From assembly GCA_913009285.1 (NCBI GenBank), contig CAJVYE010000059.1, positions 1 through 6,537 of the forward strand: a stretch of DNA of 6,537 nucleotides. Reading direction: 5' to 3'. Below, one piece after another: positions 1 to 5,996 of the stretch (positions are counted from its first letter, which is position 1; the number at the start of each line of letters is the position of its first letter). A model generated the notes under the pieces. The model saw only the letters and a list, made by a program, of their open reading frames with translations. It ran no database searches and was not told the origin of the DNA. A program made the position numbers and the translations under genes. Origin of the DNA: an uncultured Nitrospirota bacterium. Its GTDB lineage: Bacteria > Nitrospinota > Nitrospinia > SZUA-224.

Positions 1-74
1 GTAGAGTAATAGTCATTTAGCGTGCAAGTCGCAAGCCCGCGGCTCTTCCGATCTGGTTTGTGATTTTTTTTTTT
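1..74. other. Chimeric contig end with partial adapter copy
   Basis: Positions 42-54 (GCTCTTCCGATCT) match the last 13 bases of the Illumina universal adapter exactly. They are followed by a short unplaced stretch and an 11-base T run (64-74) leading straight into a full adapter. The first 41 bases have no recognisable coding content and cannot be assigned to the genome. This is best read as low-quality or chimeric read sequence left at a contig end. Confidence 0.85.
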
Positions 75-132
75 AATGCTACGGCGACCACCGAGATCTA
101 CACTCTTTCCCTACACGACGCTCTTCCGATCT
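75..132 (+). other. Illumina universal (P5) adapter, full length
   Basis: These 58 bases match the Illumina TruSeq universal adapter end to end, starting AATG and ending CGCTCTTCCGATCT, with one mismatch: C instead of A at position 79. This is library-construction sequence, not organism DNA. Read on the minus strand it extends the neighbouring MinD-like reading frame by 17 false residues. The C at 79 creates the TAG (79-81) that closes that frame. Confidence 0.97.
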
Positions 133-990
133 CCTCATTTTCATAAATGGCGTCATGGCCTTAACAGATTCTGGAATTAAGGGGTCTGCTTGTAAAAATC
201 CTAAATAATTTATCTCAAGATCAAGAAACCTTTTTGCTACCAGATTTAACCCCTGAGCACTATTCTGTTCCCCTTTATTTTTAAGCATATTCATGATTAT
301 GCTGGGCCGATAATCATTGAGTGTCTTTTTAAAAATTTCGTGGGATGTTTTATCGACATCATAGATACATTGGGAAAGTTCGTTTATTGTCTCAACCCTT
401 TTACCATTTTTCGGGTTGGTAGCATAAGTGATAAGTTCCTTTAGTTGCGGATTGTGGCTAAATGTTCTGCTTAGTTTACGGTAGATGGCACTTTTTAAAA
501 AGCCATATACATTTTGAATGCTGGTTGGTTCAGGGCAGGCAATAACAATCTTTTCATCTGCAGCATTAAAGAAATCAAGGACATTATACGATGATCCTGC
601 ACCTAGATCCACGATAATGTAATCGGCCTTGAGGTTTTTAAAACAATTGATAATCTTGATTTTTTGTAAGAAATAGGGGTTTGCTGCTCCTAATACACCA
701 TTCGCACCACTAATCAGATTGAGACCTTCAATACTGGTAGGCATGATTACTTCATCAATTTTACAAATATTATTTAAGTAATCATTGAGATTATGTTTAA
801 CATATTTTATACTAAGGAGAGTATGCAGATTTGCTCCTCCTAAATCAGAATCTACTACTATTACCTCCTTTCCCATTTTTGCCAGTCCTACACCCAGATT
901 AGCTGTAAAAAGGGTCTTTCCAATTCCTCCCTTTCCACCGCCAATAGCCCAAACCTTCCTAGAATTTTTGGATAAATTATGCTTTCCCAT
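133..990 (-). CDS. MinD/ParA-family ATPase, FlhG-like; 3' end missing
   Basis: This is a P-loop ATPase of the MinD/ParA class, which dimerise on ATP and position cell components or regulate flagellar number (FlhG/FleN/YlxH branch). It shows the deviant Walker A KGGIGKT at residues 20-26 with signature Lys20, the switch VVDSDLGGAN at 45-54, and Walker B YIIVDLG at 124-130. The conserved PEPTS loop is at 153-157, and a LGF..ADPLI stretch near 263-272 is typical of FlhG-like members. The N-terminus is short and lacks the DQAxxLR motif that some FlhG proteins use to activate FlhF. The ATG at 988-990 is preferred because GAGGTG lies six bases upstream; a GTG three codons earlier would overlap that site. 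Only 286 residues are genomic. At 132 the frame enters adapter and continues falsely to a TAG at 79-81 (303 codons from the ATG), so the natural C-terminus, perhaps a few dozen residues, is absent. The exact role (flagellar, division or other) cannot be settled here, since no flagellar neighbours are visible. Confidence 0.88.
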
Positions 991-1083
991 TTTTCTCACC
1001 TCAGTGAAATGTTAATGTTAAAAACATAACTAAAAGAGTCCTTTATCCAAAATAAAATCCCCCCTTTCACTATAAATAAATGA

Positions 1084-1112
1084 AATATATCACTATAAAA
1101 CATTAAAAACAA
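1084..1112 (-). promoter_or_regulatory. Possible sigma70 promoter for the MinD-like gene
   Basis: On the minus strand TTGTTT (1107-1112) and TATATT (1084-1089) are separated by exactly 17 bases. The -10 matches five of six consensus bases and the -35 matches three. Transcription would start near 1077, leaving a leader of about 87 bases. This would let the ATPase gene be expressed apart from mgtE. The region is AT-rich, so a chance match is quite possible. Confidence 0.35.
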
Positions 1113-1123
1113 GCAATTGTTTT
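1101..1123 (-). terminator. Weak hairpin-T terminator after mgtE
   Basis: On the minus strand AAAACAA and TTGTTTT form a 7-bp stem around a TTGC loop, and the T run continues into TTAATG. It lies about 32 bases past the mgtE stop, where a terminator would be expected. The stem holds only one G-C pair, so it would be weak. It also overlaps the proposed -35 of the next gene. Confidence 0.28.
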
Positions 1124-1154
1124 CCGATTTTGTTGTCCCCTTTTGGCTGACCCC

Positions 1155-2495
1155 TTATATCAAAAACCACCATGCCAGCTTCAAATATAGCAGAATCGAA
1201 AAGATGTCTATCAGGCTTGTAATAAGTGGCCCTGACATCAAGGCAGGATCAAGACCGATTCTCTTGAATAGAATGGGTAAAATAGCCCCTGCAGTTTTTG
1301 CAATGATAATTGTAAATAGCATTGAAAACCCAACAATCATTCCAAGTGTCGGATCCTGGTTTAGGAGTAATGCCCTACCTGCCGCAAGGATTCCCAGTAA
1401 CAGCCCTACCAATATCCCGATCAAAAACTCCTTTTTAATAATACTCCAGAGATCTTGAGTGTTCAGCTCGCCGGTAGCCATCCCTCTGATAATTACGGTT
1501 GAGGTTTGACAACCGGCATTTCCTCCGGAGTCACATAGAAGTGGCAGAAAGAAGGTTAGTGCTACAACCGAATGGAGTACGTCTGCGAATTGCTCCATTA
1601 CCATTCCTGAGATAAAACCTGCAGCGACCAGTACCAGAAGCCAGACTATCCTCTGGCGGGCAAGATTGAATATTGAGGCGGTTTTGTAGTCCAGTGGAGA
1701 ACCAGCCGCACCCATGTGATAGATGTCTTCTGTTGCCTCTTCATTCAGGACATCAACCACATCATCGACGGTGACGATTCCAACAAGGCGCTTATCCTGA
1801 TCAATAACAGGGATTGCCAGGAAATCGTATTTAGCGATCATGGCAGCTACCTTTTCCACATCATCGTCAAGGTTTACAGAGACCACATCCTTGTGCATAA
1901 TTTCTGATATACGGGCATAAGAGCGGCTGAGAATAAGATCCTTTAAAGAGAGAAGCCCTATCAACTGTCTATTACCATTGGTAATATAAATATAGTATAT
2001 AGTTTCGCTTGCCGGTGCCACCGCCTTTAGCTTCTGGAGCGCTTCAGCACAAGTGAGTTCGGCCTCTACCGATGCATAGTCGGTGGTCATTACTGAACCG
2101 GTAGTTCCTTCTTTATATGTAACAAGCTTTCTGATGTCCTCACGTTCTGCATTGGCAATAAGGGGGAGAAGTACCTCAACTACATCCTCTGTTAGCTCCT
2201 TAACCAGGTCTGCCCGGTCATCTGGATTCATTTCCTCGATGATCTTTGCAATCTCCTTCCTATCCCCTTCTGTAATTGTCTCAACCTGCCTTTCAACAGA
2301 AAAGAATTTGAATATTTCTGATGCCTTGCGTGGATCAAGAATTGCAAATATACGCTGTAATTCATGGATGCTGAGTCCAGAAAGGAGTTCTGCAACCTCA
2401 ACTGGATGTAGGTCAGTACAGAAACTCTTGATCGGCTCTATATCGTTTTTATTAAGTAGTTCTCTGATCTCTGGGATTATGATTGTATTTCTCAT
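1155..2495 (-). CDS. mgtE: Magnesium transporter MgtE
   Basis: This is a complete 446-residue MgtE, the inner-membrane Mg2+ channel/transporter of bacteria, and is of normal length. In order it has an MgtE N domain of helical repeats (about 20-120), paired CBS domains (about 135-190 and 197-255), a connecting plug helix (about 256-280), and about five membrane helices (283-305, 308-330, 356-378, 385-410, 422-445). The pore hallmark LCDSGGNAGCQTST spans 320-333, and SGPLITSLID (421-430) carries the C-terminal aspartate expected in the pore. Acidic residues thought to sense cytosolic Mg2+ are kept: PDDRAD in the N domain (91-96) and VDDVVDVLNEEATEDI in CBS2 (243-258). The ATG at 2493-2495 is chosen because GAGGAG sits six bases upstream. 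An in-frame ATG twelve codons earlier has no such site and would place the ribosome site inside the gene. The MinD-like gene follows on the same strand after 164 bases. Its long upstream region appears structured and may carry regulation. Confidence 0.97.
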   Translation of the reverse strand: MRNTIIIPEIRELLNKNDIEPIKSFCTDLHPVEVAELLSGLSIHELQRIFAILDPRKASEIFKFFSVERQVETITEGDRKEIAKIIEEMNPDDRADLVKELTEDVVEVLLPLIANAEREDIRKLVTYKEGTTGSVMTTDYASVEAELTCAEALQKLKAVAPASETIYYIYITNGNRQLIGLLSLKDLILSRSYARISEIMHKDVVSVNLDDDVEKVAAMIAKYDFLAIPVIDQDKRLVGIVTVDDVVDVLNEEATEDIYHMGAAGSPLDYKTASIFNLARQRIVWLLVLVAAGFISGMVMEQFADVLHSVVALTFFLPLLCDSGGNAGCQTSTVIIRGMATGELNTQDLWSIIKKEFLIGILVGLLLGILAAGRALLLNQDPTLGMIVGFSMLFTIIIAKTAGAILPILFKRIGLDPALMSGPLITSLIDIFSILLYLKLAWWFLI

Positions 2496-2566
2496 AGATA
2501 ACTCCTCATTATAACAACGTAGCATGAGCATTCAGAGGAGATATACATTGAGAAGATTGTGGCCTG

Positions 2567-2650
2567 GAACAAAAGGCAGGAAAAATCAGGGGGTATATAT
2601 TATCTCTTACATAGACACCCTCCTATCCTGCCTGCAGTCCCTTTTTGTTC
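2567..2650 (-). promoter_or_regulatory. Long imperfect stem in the mgtE leader
   Basis: GAACAAAA (2567-2574) is complementary to 2643-2650, and the adjoining GGCAGGA (2575-2581) to 2626-2632. This gives 15 pairs interrupted by a 10-base one-sided bulge (2633-2642). Inside, 2588-2594 pairs with 2615-2621 with one mismatch. In the mgtE transcript this would be an extended bulged hairpin ending about 70 bases before the start codon. It may be a regulatory leader or a degraded mobile repeat. It does not resemble an M-box. Confidence 0.4.
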
Positions 2651-2686
2651 TCTTCTTGAATCTCCCCGGCAGCTTGCTTTGTTTGT

Positions 2687-2714
2687 TACTATAAGTTTTG
2701 TCTGATTTATAGTA
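2687..2714. repeat. 8-bp perfect inverted repeat upstream of mgtE
   Basis: TACTATAA (2687-2694) and TTATAGTA (2707-2714) are perfect inverted copies with a 12-base spacer. This spacing would suit a dimeric regulator or an RNA hairpin. The right arm overlaps the stop codon of a possible 10-codon leader ORF. The arms are AT-rich, so chance is possible. Confidence 0.35.
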
Positions 2715-2739
2715 CTACTAGGATCGTCTTCCATTCCAT
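2707..2739 (-). CDS. Possible 10-codon leader ORF (MEWKTILVVL)
   Basis: An ATG at 2737-2739 is preceded by GGAG at five bases' spacing on the minus strand, runs ten codons and ends in TAA. The peptide has a charged N-terminal half and a hydrophobic C-terminal half. It lies just downstream of a terminator-like hairpin and about 210 bases before mgtE. It lacks the prolines of the known MgtL leader peptide, so that mechanism is not indicated. Only the ribosome site and position support it. Confidence 0.2.
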   Translation of the reverse strand: MEWKTILVVL

Positions 2740-2761
2740 CGTATCTCCAATAATTCTAATC

Positions 2762-2790
2762 AAAAAGATCCCCCCTACCTGAGGGGATTC
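2762..2790 (-). terminator. GC-rich hairpin followed by T5, minus strand
   Basis: On the minus strand ATCCCC and GGGGAT pair around a short loop; an alternative pairing is CCCCT with AGGGG. The hairpin is followed after one C by TTTTT (2762-2766). It has the form of a rho-independent terminator facing mgtE, yet no gene lies upstream of it on this strand in the gap. It could end a short RNA started at the promoter near 2823-2852 or act as an attenuator in a long mgtE leader. The 5' arm GAATC can also pair with GATTC just upstream (2786-2799 on the plus strand), giving a weaker competing hairpin. Confidence 0.55.
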
Positions 2791-2822
2791 AAAGGAATCA
2801 TACTTTATATATTTGACTATTC

Positions 2823-2852
2823 ATTATAAACAGATTCAACACTATAGATCAA
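2823..2852 (-). promoter_or_regulatory. Probable sigma70 promoter reading towards mgtE
   Basis: On the minus strand there is a perfect TATAAT (2823-2828) and, 18 bases upstream, TTGATC (2847-2852), which keeps TTGA of the -35 consensus. Transcription would begin near 2816. This would give an mgtE leader of about 320 bases including the terminator-like hairpin at 2762-2790. A second TATAAT at 2860-2865 has no matching -35. Confidence 0.4.
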
Positions 2853-2975
2853 CAAAAAAATTATAAATGAAAATATACAAGATATGCGGCTGACTGTATA
2901 TGGTGCAAAAATCATCCTATAAGGGTCTCTTATATGGTAAAATATCTACAAAGACTTATATTTAATATAGAAATT

Positions 2976-3157
2976 GTTAGTGGTTAGTTGATAGTCGTCC
3001 GTAGGAATACAGATGAAGAGAAGAAATATGACAGTAGACGATGATGATGATAGTCGATTGTTGCCTATTTCCCATTGCCTGGAAATACAGGCTGACTATA
3101 GACAATGAACCACGGCCACTAACCGATTTTTTCGATGGACAACTGACAACTATCAAC
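2976..3157. repeat. Degenerate intergenic repeat block with inverted ends
   Basis: GTTAGTGG (2976-2983) is inverted at 3116-3123, and GTTGATAGT (2987-2995) is inverted at 3149-3157. The two ends thus share the units ACTAACC and ACTATCAAC in opposite orientation. Between them are a GCCTG/CAGGC hairpin (3077-3092) and a short GAT run near 3040-3050. The wording of the units resembles low-complexity dispersed intergenic repeats common in some environmental bacteria. No transposase or clear target duplication is seen. Confidence 0.45.
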
Positions 3158-3195
3158 GAACATTACCCAAATTTTAAGATGTCTGGTTTTTGCTT

Positions 3196-5523
3196 ATGAT
3201 CACCAAAGAGAAGTTAGGGATACATTTAAAAAACTATATGAGGACTGCAAAGGTCCTAAGGGTCCTGGAGAAGCTCTCAAAGGTCAATATAAAACTCCAC
3301 AACCTCAAAGATCAGATTGAGAGAGGGGATGTCTTTATCTTTAATCACTTTGCCAGGTTTGAGACCTTTATCCCTCAGTACCTTTTCTACAAGGAAGCAA
3401 AAGTCCTCTGTCACTCCATCGCAACCTCGGAATTATTTGATGGTAGTACCTTAGGGAATTTTCTCCTCAATATAGGGGCTGTACCAAATAATTACCGTTT
3501 CATCATTGACTATCTGGCTCAGGAGGCAAATCGTGGTATAAAGATCATCATATTTCCCGAAGGGCTTATGGTTAAGGATAAAAGTGTTCTAGATCATAAG
3601 AGAAGATTGGGTGTCTACACAAGAGATAAGAAAAAAAGGAAGGAACCACGTACAGGGGCTGCAGTTATTGCACTGAAGGCTCAGACCCAAAGAGACCTCT
3701 TCAGACTGGCTGAGAGGCGAAAAGATACAGAGAGAAAAGATAAATATTCTATGCATCTTTCTTCAATAAGGAAAATATCTCCTCATGATATGTCAGTGAC
3801 CCCAGTGGGAATAGTTCCCTCAAATATCACCTTCTATCCAATCAGGGTATCTGAAAACCTCCTCAGCAGCATTGGCGAGAGATTTTCCAAGAAGAGCAAG
3901 AGATTGGCAGAGGAGCTCTTCATCGAGGGAAATATACTTCTAAAGGATACTGATATGGATATTTATATGGGAGAGCCTATCTTTGTAAAAGATTACTGTG
4001 GCATATTCGATAGATTCCTCCTTGAACTCATCTATCGTTTTGATGTAAAGATAGGAAAGGATGGGCGAGGTCAGAATAAACCTATACAGCAGATGATACG
4101 TAAGGCATATAATAATCGTATCCGTACGCTAGCAGGGAGGATTCGTAACGATTATATGTTCAGGTTGTACTCACTTATAACTGTTAACCTCTCTCATCTG
4201 GCATCCGAGATGATACATTATCTCTTTAAGGATAAGGGAATAGGCCGTATAAAGAGGGAATTTTTCTCAAGGGCACTCTATCTCAGTATCAAGGAGCTTC
4301 ATAAAAAACCTAATATATTTTTACACAGGAATCTACGTAACCCTCTATCCTATGGCCTCCTCCTCTCTAATAAGGATAAATCCCTTGAGGACTTCATGGA
4401 AATGGCTGAGAAGGAGGGATTGATAAAGAGAGATAACGATGAATACGAATTTTTGCCAAAGCTTTTGGAGGAATGCGATTTTCATCAAATACGGCTGGAG
4501 AATACAATAAGGGTTCGTTACAATGAGATTCGTCCTGTCGAGGCGGTTGAGAGGACAGTACAGAAGGTAATAGAGAACTATGATAGTTATTCTGAAGAAG
4601 ATATGGGTTCATACCTCTTTGACGATGATATCAGGACATTTCACCTGGATCTTAAAAGGTTTTCTAAACCTGAGTACGACGATATAAACAAGCTGGAAGA
4701 AAGCAAAGATAAGGATAGAGAACCTTTTTTCCTGAGACCTGATTCAGGTAGAACCCTATTGCGCCAGGACAGGGCGAAGGCAAAAGGGATAGGGGTCCTC
4801 CTTATACATGGCTATGCGGCATCGCCTCCTGAAGTAAGACCCCTTGGGGAGTTCCTTTATAAAAACGGCCTTACTGTTTACGGGGTAAGATTGAAGGGAC
4901 ATGGTACTTCACCATACGATCTTGCACAGCAGACATGGCAGGAGTGGTACAGCTCTGTTCTCCTGGGTTATGATATATTATGCAAATACTGCGATATTAT
5001 ATTTGTTGCTGGATTTTCTATGGGGGGAGGACTGGCACTGAACTTGGCAGCAGACAAGGGTGAGTCGATCAGAGGGGTGATTTCGATCTCTGCACCTATT
5101 ATTATAAAAGATAAAAGCATTGTCTTGGTACCTTTTGTCGACAATATCAATAAACTCCTGAAGCGTTTCCCATATATAGAGGGGATAAAAAACTTTATAA
5201 AGGGAAATCCAGAGAATCCCCATATTAATTATATGTATATGCCCATAAGCAGTCTTAGTGAGCTAAGAAAATTCATCGAGTATCTGAAATCACAGCTCGT
5301 GAATATCTATCAACCCACGCTTGTAATCCAGGGAAAGGGAGATTCTACAGTCGATCCTAAGAGTGCAGTAGCGATAATGGAATCTATATTCTCTAAGAAG
5401 AAGGAGCTTTATGAGGTCGATTCTGATGGGCATGTTATTATTATGGAGAATAATACTGATATTTATAACAGAATAATTCAGTTCATAAAAAACCTTTGCA
5501 GAAAGGAAGATGGAGTCTCATAA
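3196..5523 (+). CDS. PlsB/PlsC-like acyltransferase fused to alpha/beta hydrolase
   Basis: This 775-residue protein has two enzyme parts. Residues about 40-300 form an acyltransferase of the glycerol-phosphate family, with motif I as NHFARFE (His51, Glu56; HX4E instead of the usual HX4D) and the phosphate-binding motif FPEG at 120-123. A basic insert follows around 144-185. Residues about 310-470 look like the helical C-terminal part of PlsB-type enzymes, including RLENTIRVRYNEIRP (433-447). Residues about 530-770 form an alpha/beta hydrolase of the monoacylglycerol lipase/carboxylesterase type, with oxyanion HG at 538-539, nucleophile elbow GFSMG (Ser608), acid Asp716 in GKGDSTVD, and His746 in SDGHV. 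There is no signal peptide, so a cytoplasmic, membrane-associated enzyme of lipid synthesis or remodelling is inferred; the substrates are unknown. The ATG at 3196-3198 is chosen over a TTG two codons upstream, but no clear ribosome site precedes either. An internal ATG at residue 15 would leave both domains intact. It converges on the DsrE2 operon. Confidence 0.88.
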   Translation: MITKEKLGIHLKNYMRTAKVLRVLEKLSKVNIKLHNLKDQIERGDVFIFNHFARFETFIPQYLFYKEAKVLCHSIATSELFDGSTLGNFLLNIGAVPNNYRFIIDYLAQEANRGIKIIIFPEGLMVKDKSVLDHKRRLGVYTRDKKKRKEPRTGAAVIALKAQTQRDLFRLAERRKDTERKDKYSMHLSSIRKISPHDMSVTPVGIVPSNITFYPIRVSENLLSSIGERFSKKSKRLAEELFIEGNILLKDTDMDIYMGEPIFVKDYCGIFDRFLLELIYRFDVKIGKDGRGQNKPIQQMIRKAYNNRIRTLAGRIRNDYMFRLYSLITVNLSHLASEMIHYLFKDKGIGRIKREFFSRALYLSIKELHKKPNIFLHRNLRNPLSYGLLLSNKDKSLEDFMEMAEKEGLIKRDNDEYEFLPKLLEECDFHQIRLENTIRVRYNEIRPVEAVERTVQKVIENYDSYSEEDMGSYLFDDDIRTFHLDLKRFSKPEYDDINKLEESKDKDREPFFLRPDSGRTLLRQDRAKAKGIGVLLIHGYAASPPEVRPLGEFLYKNGLTVYGVRLKGHGTSPYDLAQQTWQEWYSSVLLGYDILCKYCDIIFVAGFSMGGGLALNLAADKGESIRGVISISAPIIIKDKSIVLVPFVDNINKLLKRFPYIEGIKNFIKGNPENPHINYMYMPISSLSELRKFIEYLKSQLVNIYQPTLVIQGKGDSTVDPKSAVAIMESIFSKKKELYEVDSDGHVIIMENNTDIYNRIIQFIKNLCRKEDGVS

Positions 5524-5530
5524 ACACGTC

Positions 5531-5550
5531 GGCCTCCTCATTCGGTGGCC
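5531..5550. terminator. Stem-loop in the 31-base convergent gap
   Basis: GGCCTCC (5531-5537) and GGTGGCC (5544-5550) pair with one T-T mismatch around TCATTC, filling most of the gap between two convergent stop codons. Neither side has a T run, so it is not a standard intrinsic terminator. It may still slow or end transcription from both sides. Confidence 0.25.
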
Positions 5551-5554
5551 CTAC

Positions 5555-5773
5555 CTACATGATTGGTAAAGCAAGAAATCCCATTCTCATCATCGCATCA
5601 AAGATCATGAAGGAGTTTTGTAATTCTGGATCATACTGCACCTCTAAAAACCGCTTTTTGGGATTCAGATGGATGACCTTTTCGATACCGTCCAATGTTT
5701 CCAGATAGGTTCGCACTTCATCTGCAACAGAATTATTTGTCATATCCTTGACATAAAGAATAAGTCGTATCAT
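5555..5773 (-). CDS. Small HMA-fold protein lacking the CxxC metal site
   Basis: This 72-residue protein fits the heavy-metal-associated (ferredoxin-like, beta-alpha-beta-beta-alpha-beta) fold. It opens with a strand at 2-8, has LDGIEKV at 27-33, then LEVQYDPE (43-50) and a closing MGF (64-66), matching the HMA pattern GVxxV...VxYDP...GF. The usual GMxCxxC loop is DMTNNSV (10-16), with Asn13 and Val16 where the cysteines belong, so metal transfer by the normal route is not expected. The ATG at 5771-5773 is preferred over a start 27 codons upstream because GAGGG precedes it closely and the longer form would run back through the end of the DsrE2 gene. It lies 13 bases after that gene's stop, so the two are surely co-transcribed. 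Its role is unknown; a scaffold, sensor or partner for the DsrE2 protein is a guess. Confidence 0.75.
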   Translation of the reverse strand: MIRLILYVKDMTNNSVADEVRTYLETLDGIEKVIHLNPKKRFLEVQYDPELQNSFMIFDAMMRMGFLALPIM

Positions 5774-5786
5774 TTTTTTTCCCTCT

Positions 5787-5996
5787 TTAAACGAATAGAT
5801 TGATGGTGGATTTTCCTGCGTATTCCATATAGGTAGCAGCCCCAGCAAACTCAATTCCGTCGATGAAATCGCTCTTTTGAAATCCGAAGAGCTCTACAGT
5901 CATATTGCATGCAATCATCTTAACCTCAGCCTCCAGACAAAGATCCCGAAGGGTCTCGAGGCTGGCCACACCTTTATTTGCAATGGTCTTTTTCAC
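5787..5996 (-). CDS. DsrE2-like protein, C-terminal fragment after frameshift
   Basis: This frame encodes the second half of a DsrE/DsrF/DrsH-like (DsrE2) protein. It includes the family stretch KMIACNMTVELFGF with Cys30, the likely sulfur-carrying cysteine, followed by DFIDGIEFAGAATYMEY and a C-terminal strand INLFV. It could start by itself at the GTG at 5994-5996, which overlaps the TGA of the first half as GTGA, but no separate ribosome site is seen. The residues at its start (KKTIANKGV) are those that normally continue the first half, so this is one gene in two frames. The HMA-like gene starts 13 bases beyond its stop. Confidence 0.6.
   Translation of the reverse strand: MKKTIANKGVASLETLRDLCLEAEVKMIACNMTVELFGFQKSDFIDGIEFAGAATYMEYAGKSTINLFV

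Larger units (their letters stand above)
2496..3195. other. Divergent intergenic region, 700 bases, no convincing gene
   Basis: This gap separates mgtE (minus) from the acyltransferase-hydrolase gene (plus). No ORF of normal gene size is convincing. The mgtE half (2496-2852) holds a possible promoter, a hairpin-T5 terminator, a 10-codon ORF and two inverted repeats. The other half holds a small hairpin TATAAG/CTTATA (2918-2934) and a degenerate repeat block (2976-3157). I found no convincing -35/-10 pair for the plus-strand gene and no match to the M-box magnesium riboswitch consensus. Confidence 0.6.

Noticed and set aside
79..132. Reading the MinD-like protein as a full 306-residue protein ending at the TAG at 79-81
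   Set aside because: The last 17 codons and the stop lie in Illumina adapter, so the real C-terminus is unknown.
1117..1458. 113-codon plus-strand ORF opposite the end of mgtE
   Set aside because: It is antisense to conserved membrane helices of MgtE and has no independent coding features.
2083..2514. 143-codon plus-strand ORF opposite mgtE
   Set aside because: It lies entirely antisense to the well-supported mgtE and is Ser/Arg-rich with no recognisable domain, as expected of a shadow frame.
2500..2820. M-box (ykoK) magnesium riboswitch upstream of mgtE
   Set aside because: The leader has hairpins, but I could not find the conserved M-box core sequences.
3136..3171. Sigma70 promoter for the acyltransferase gene from TGGACA or CTGACA
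   Set aside because: Both -35-like boxes lack a -10 box at 16-19 bases' spacing.
3179..3199. Six-codon ORF (MSGFCL) whose TGA overlaps the acyltransferase start as ATGA
   Set aside because: It has no ribosome site and such short frames are common by chance.
4394..5223. Three minus-strand ORFs inside the acyltransferase-hydrolase gene
   Set aside because: They overlap the PlsB-like and hydrolase domains of an intact long ORF and show no family resemblance or ribosome sites.
5984..5996. Programmed -1 frameshifting on the A run in the DsrE2 gene
   Set aside because: The TGA comes before the five A residues, so a ribosome would stop before reaching a slippery site.
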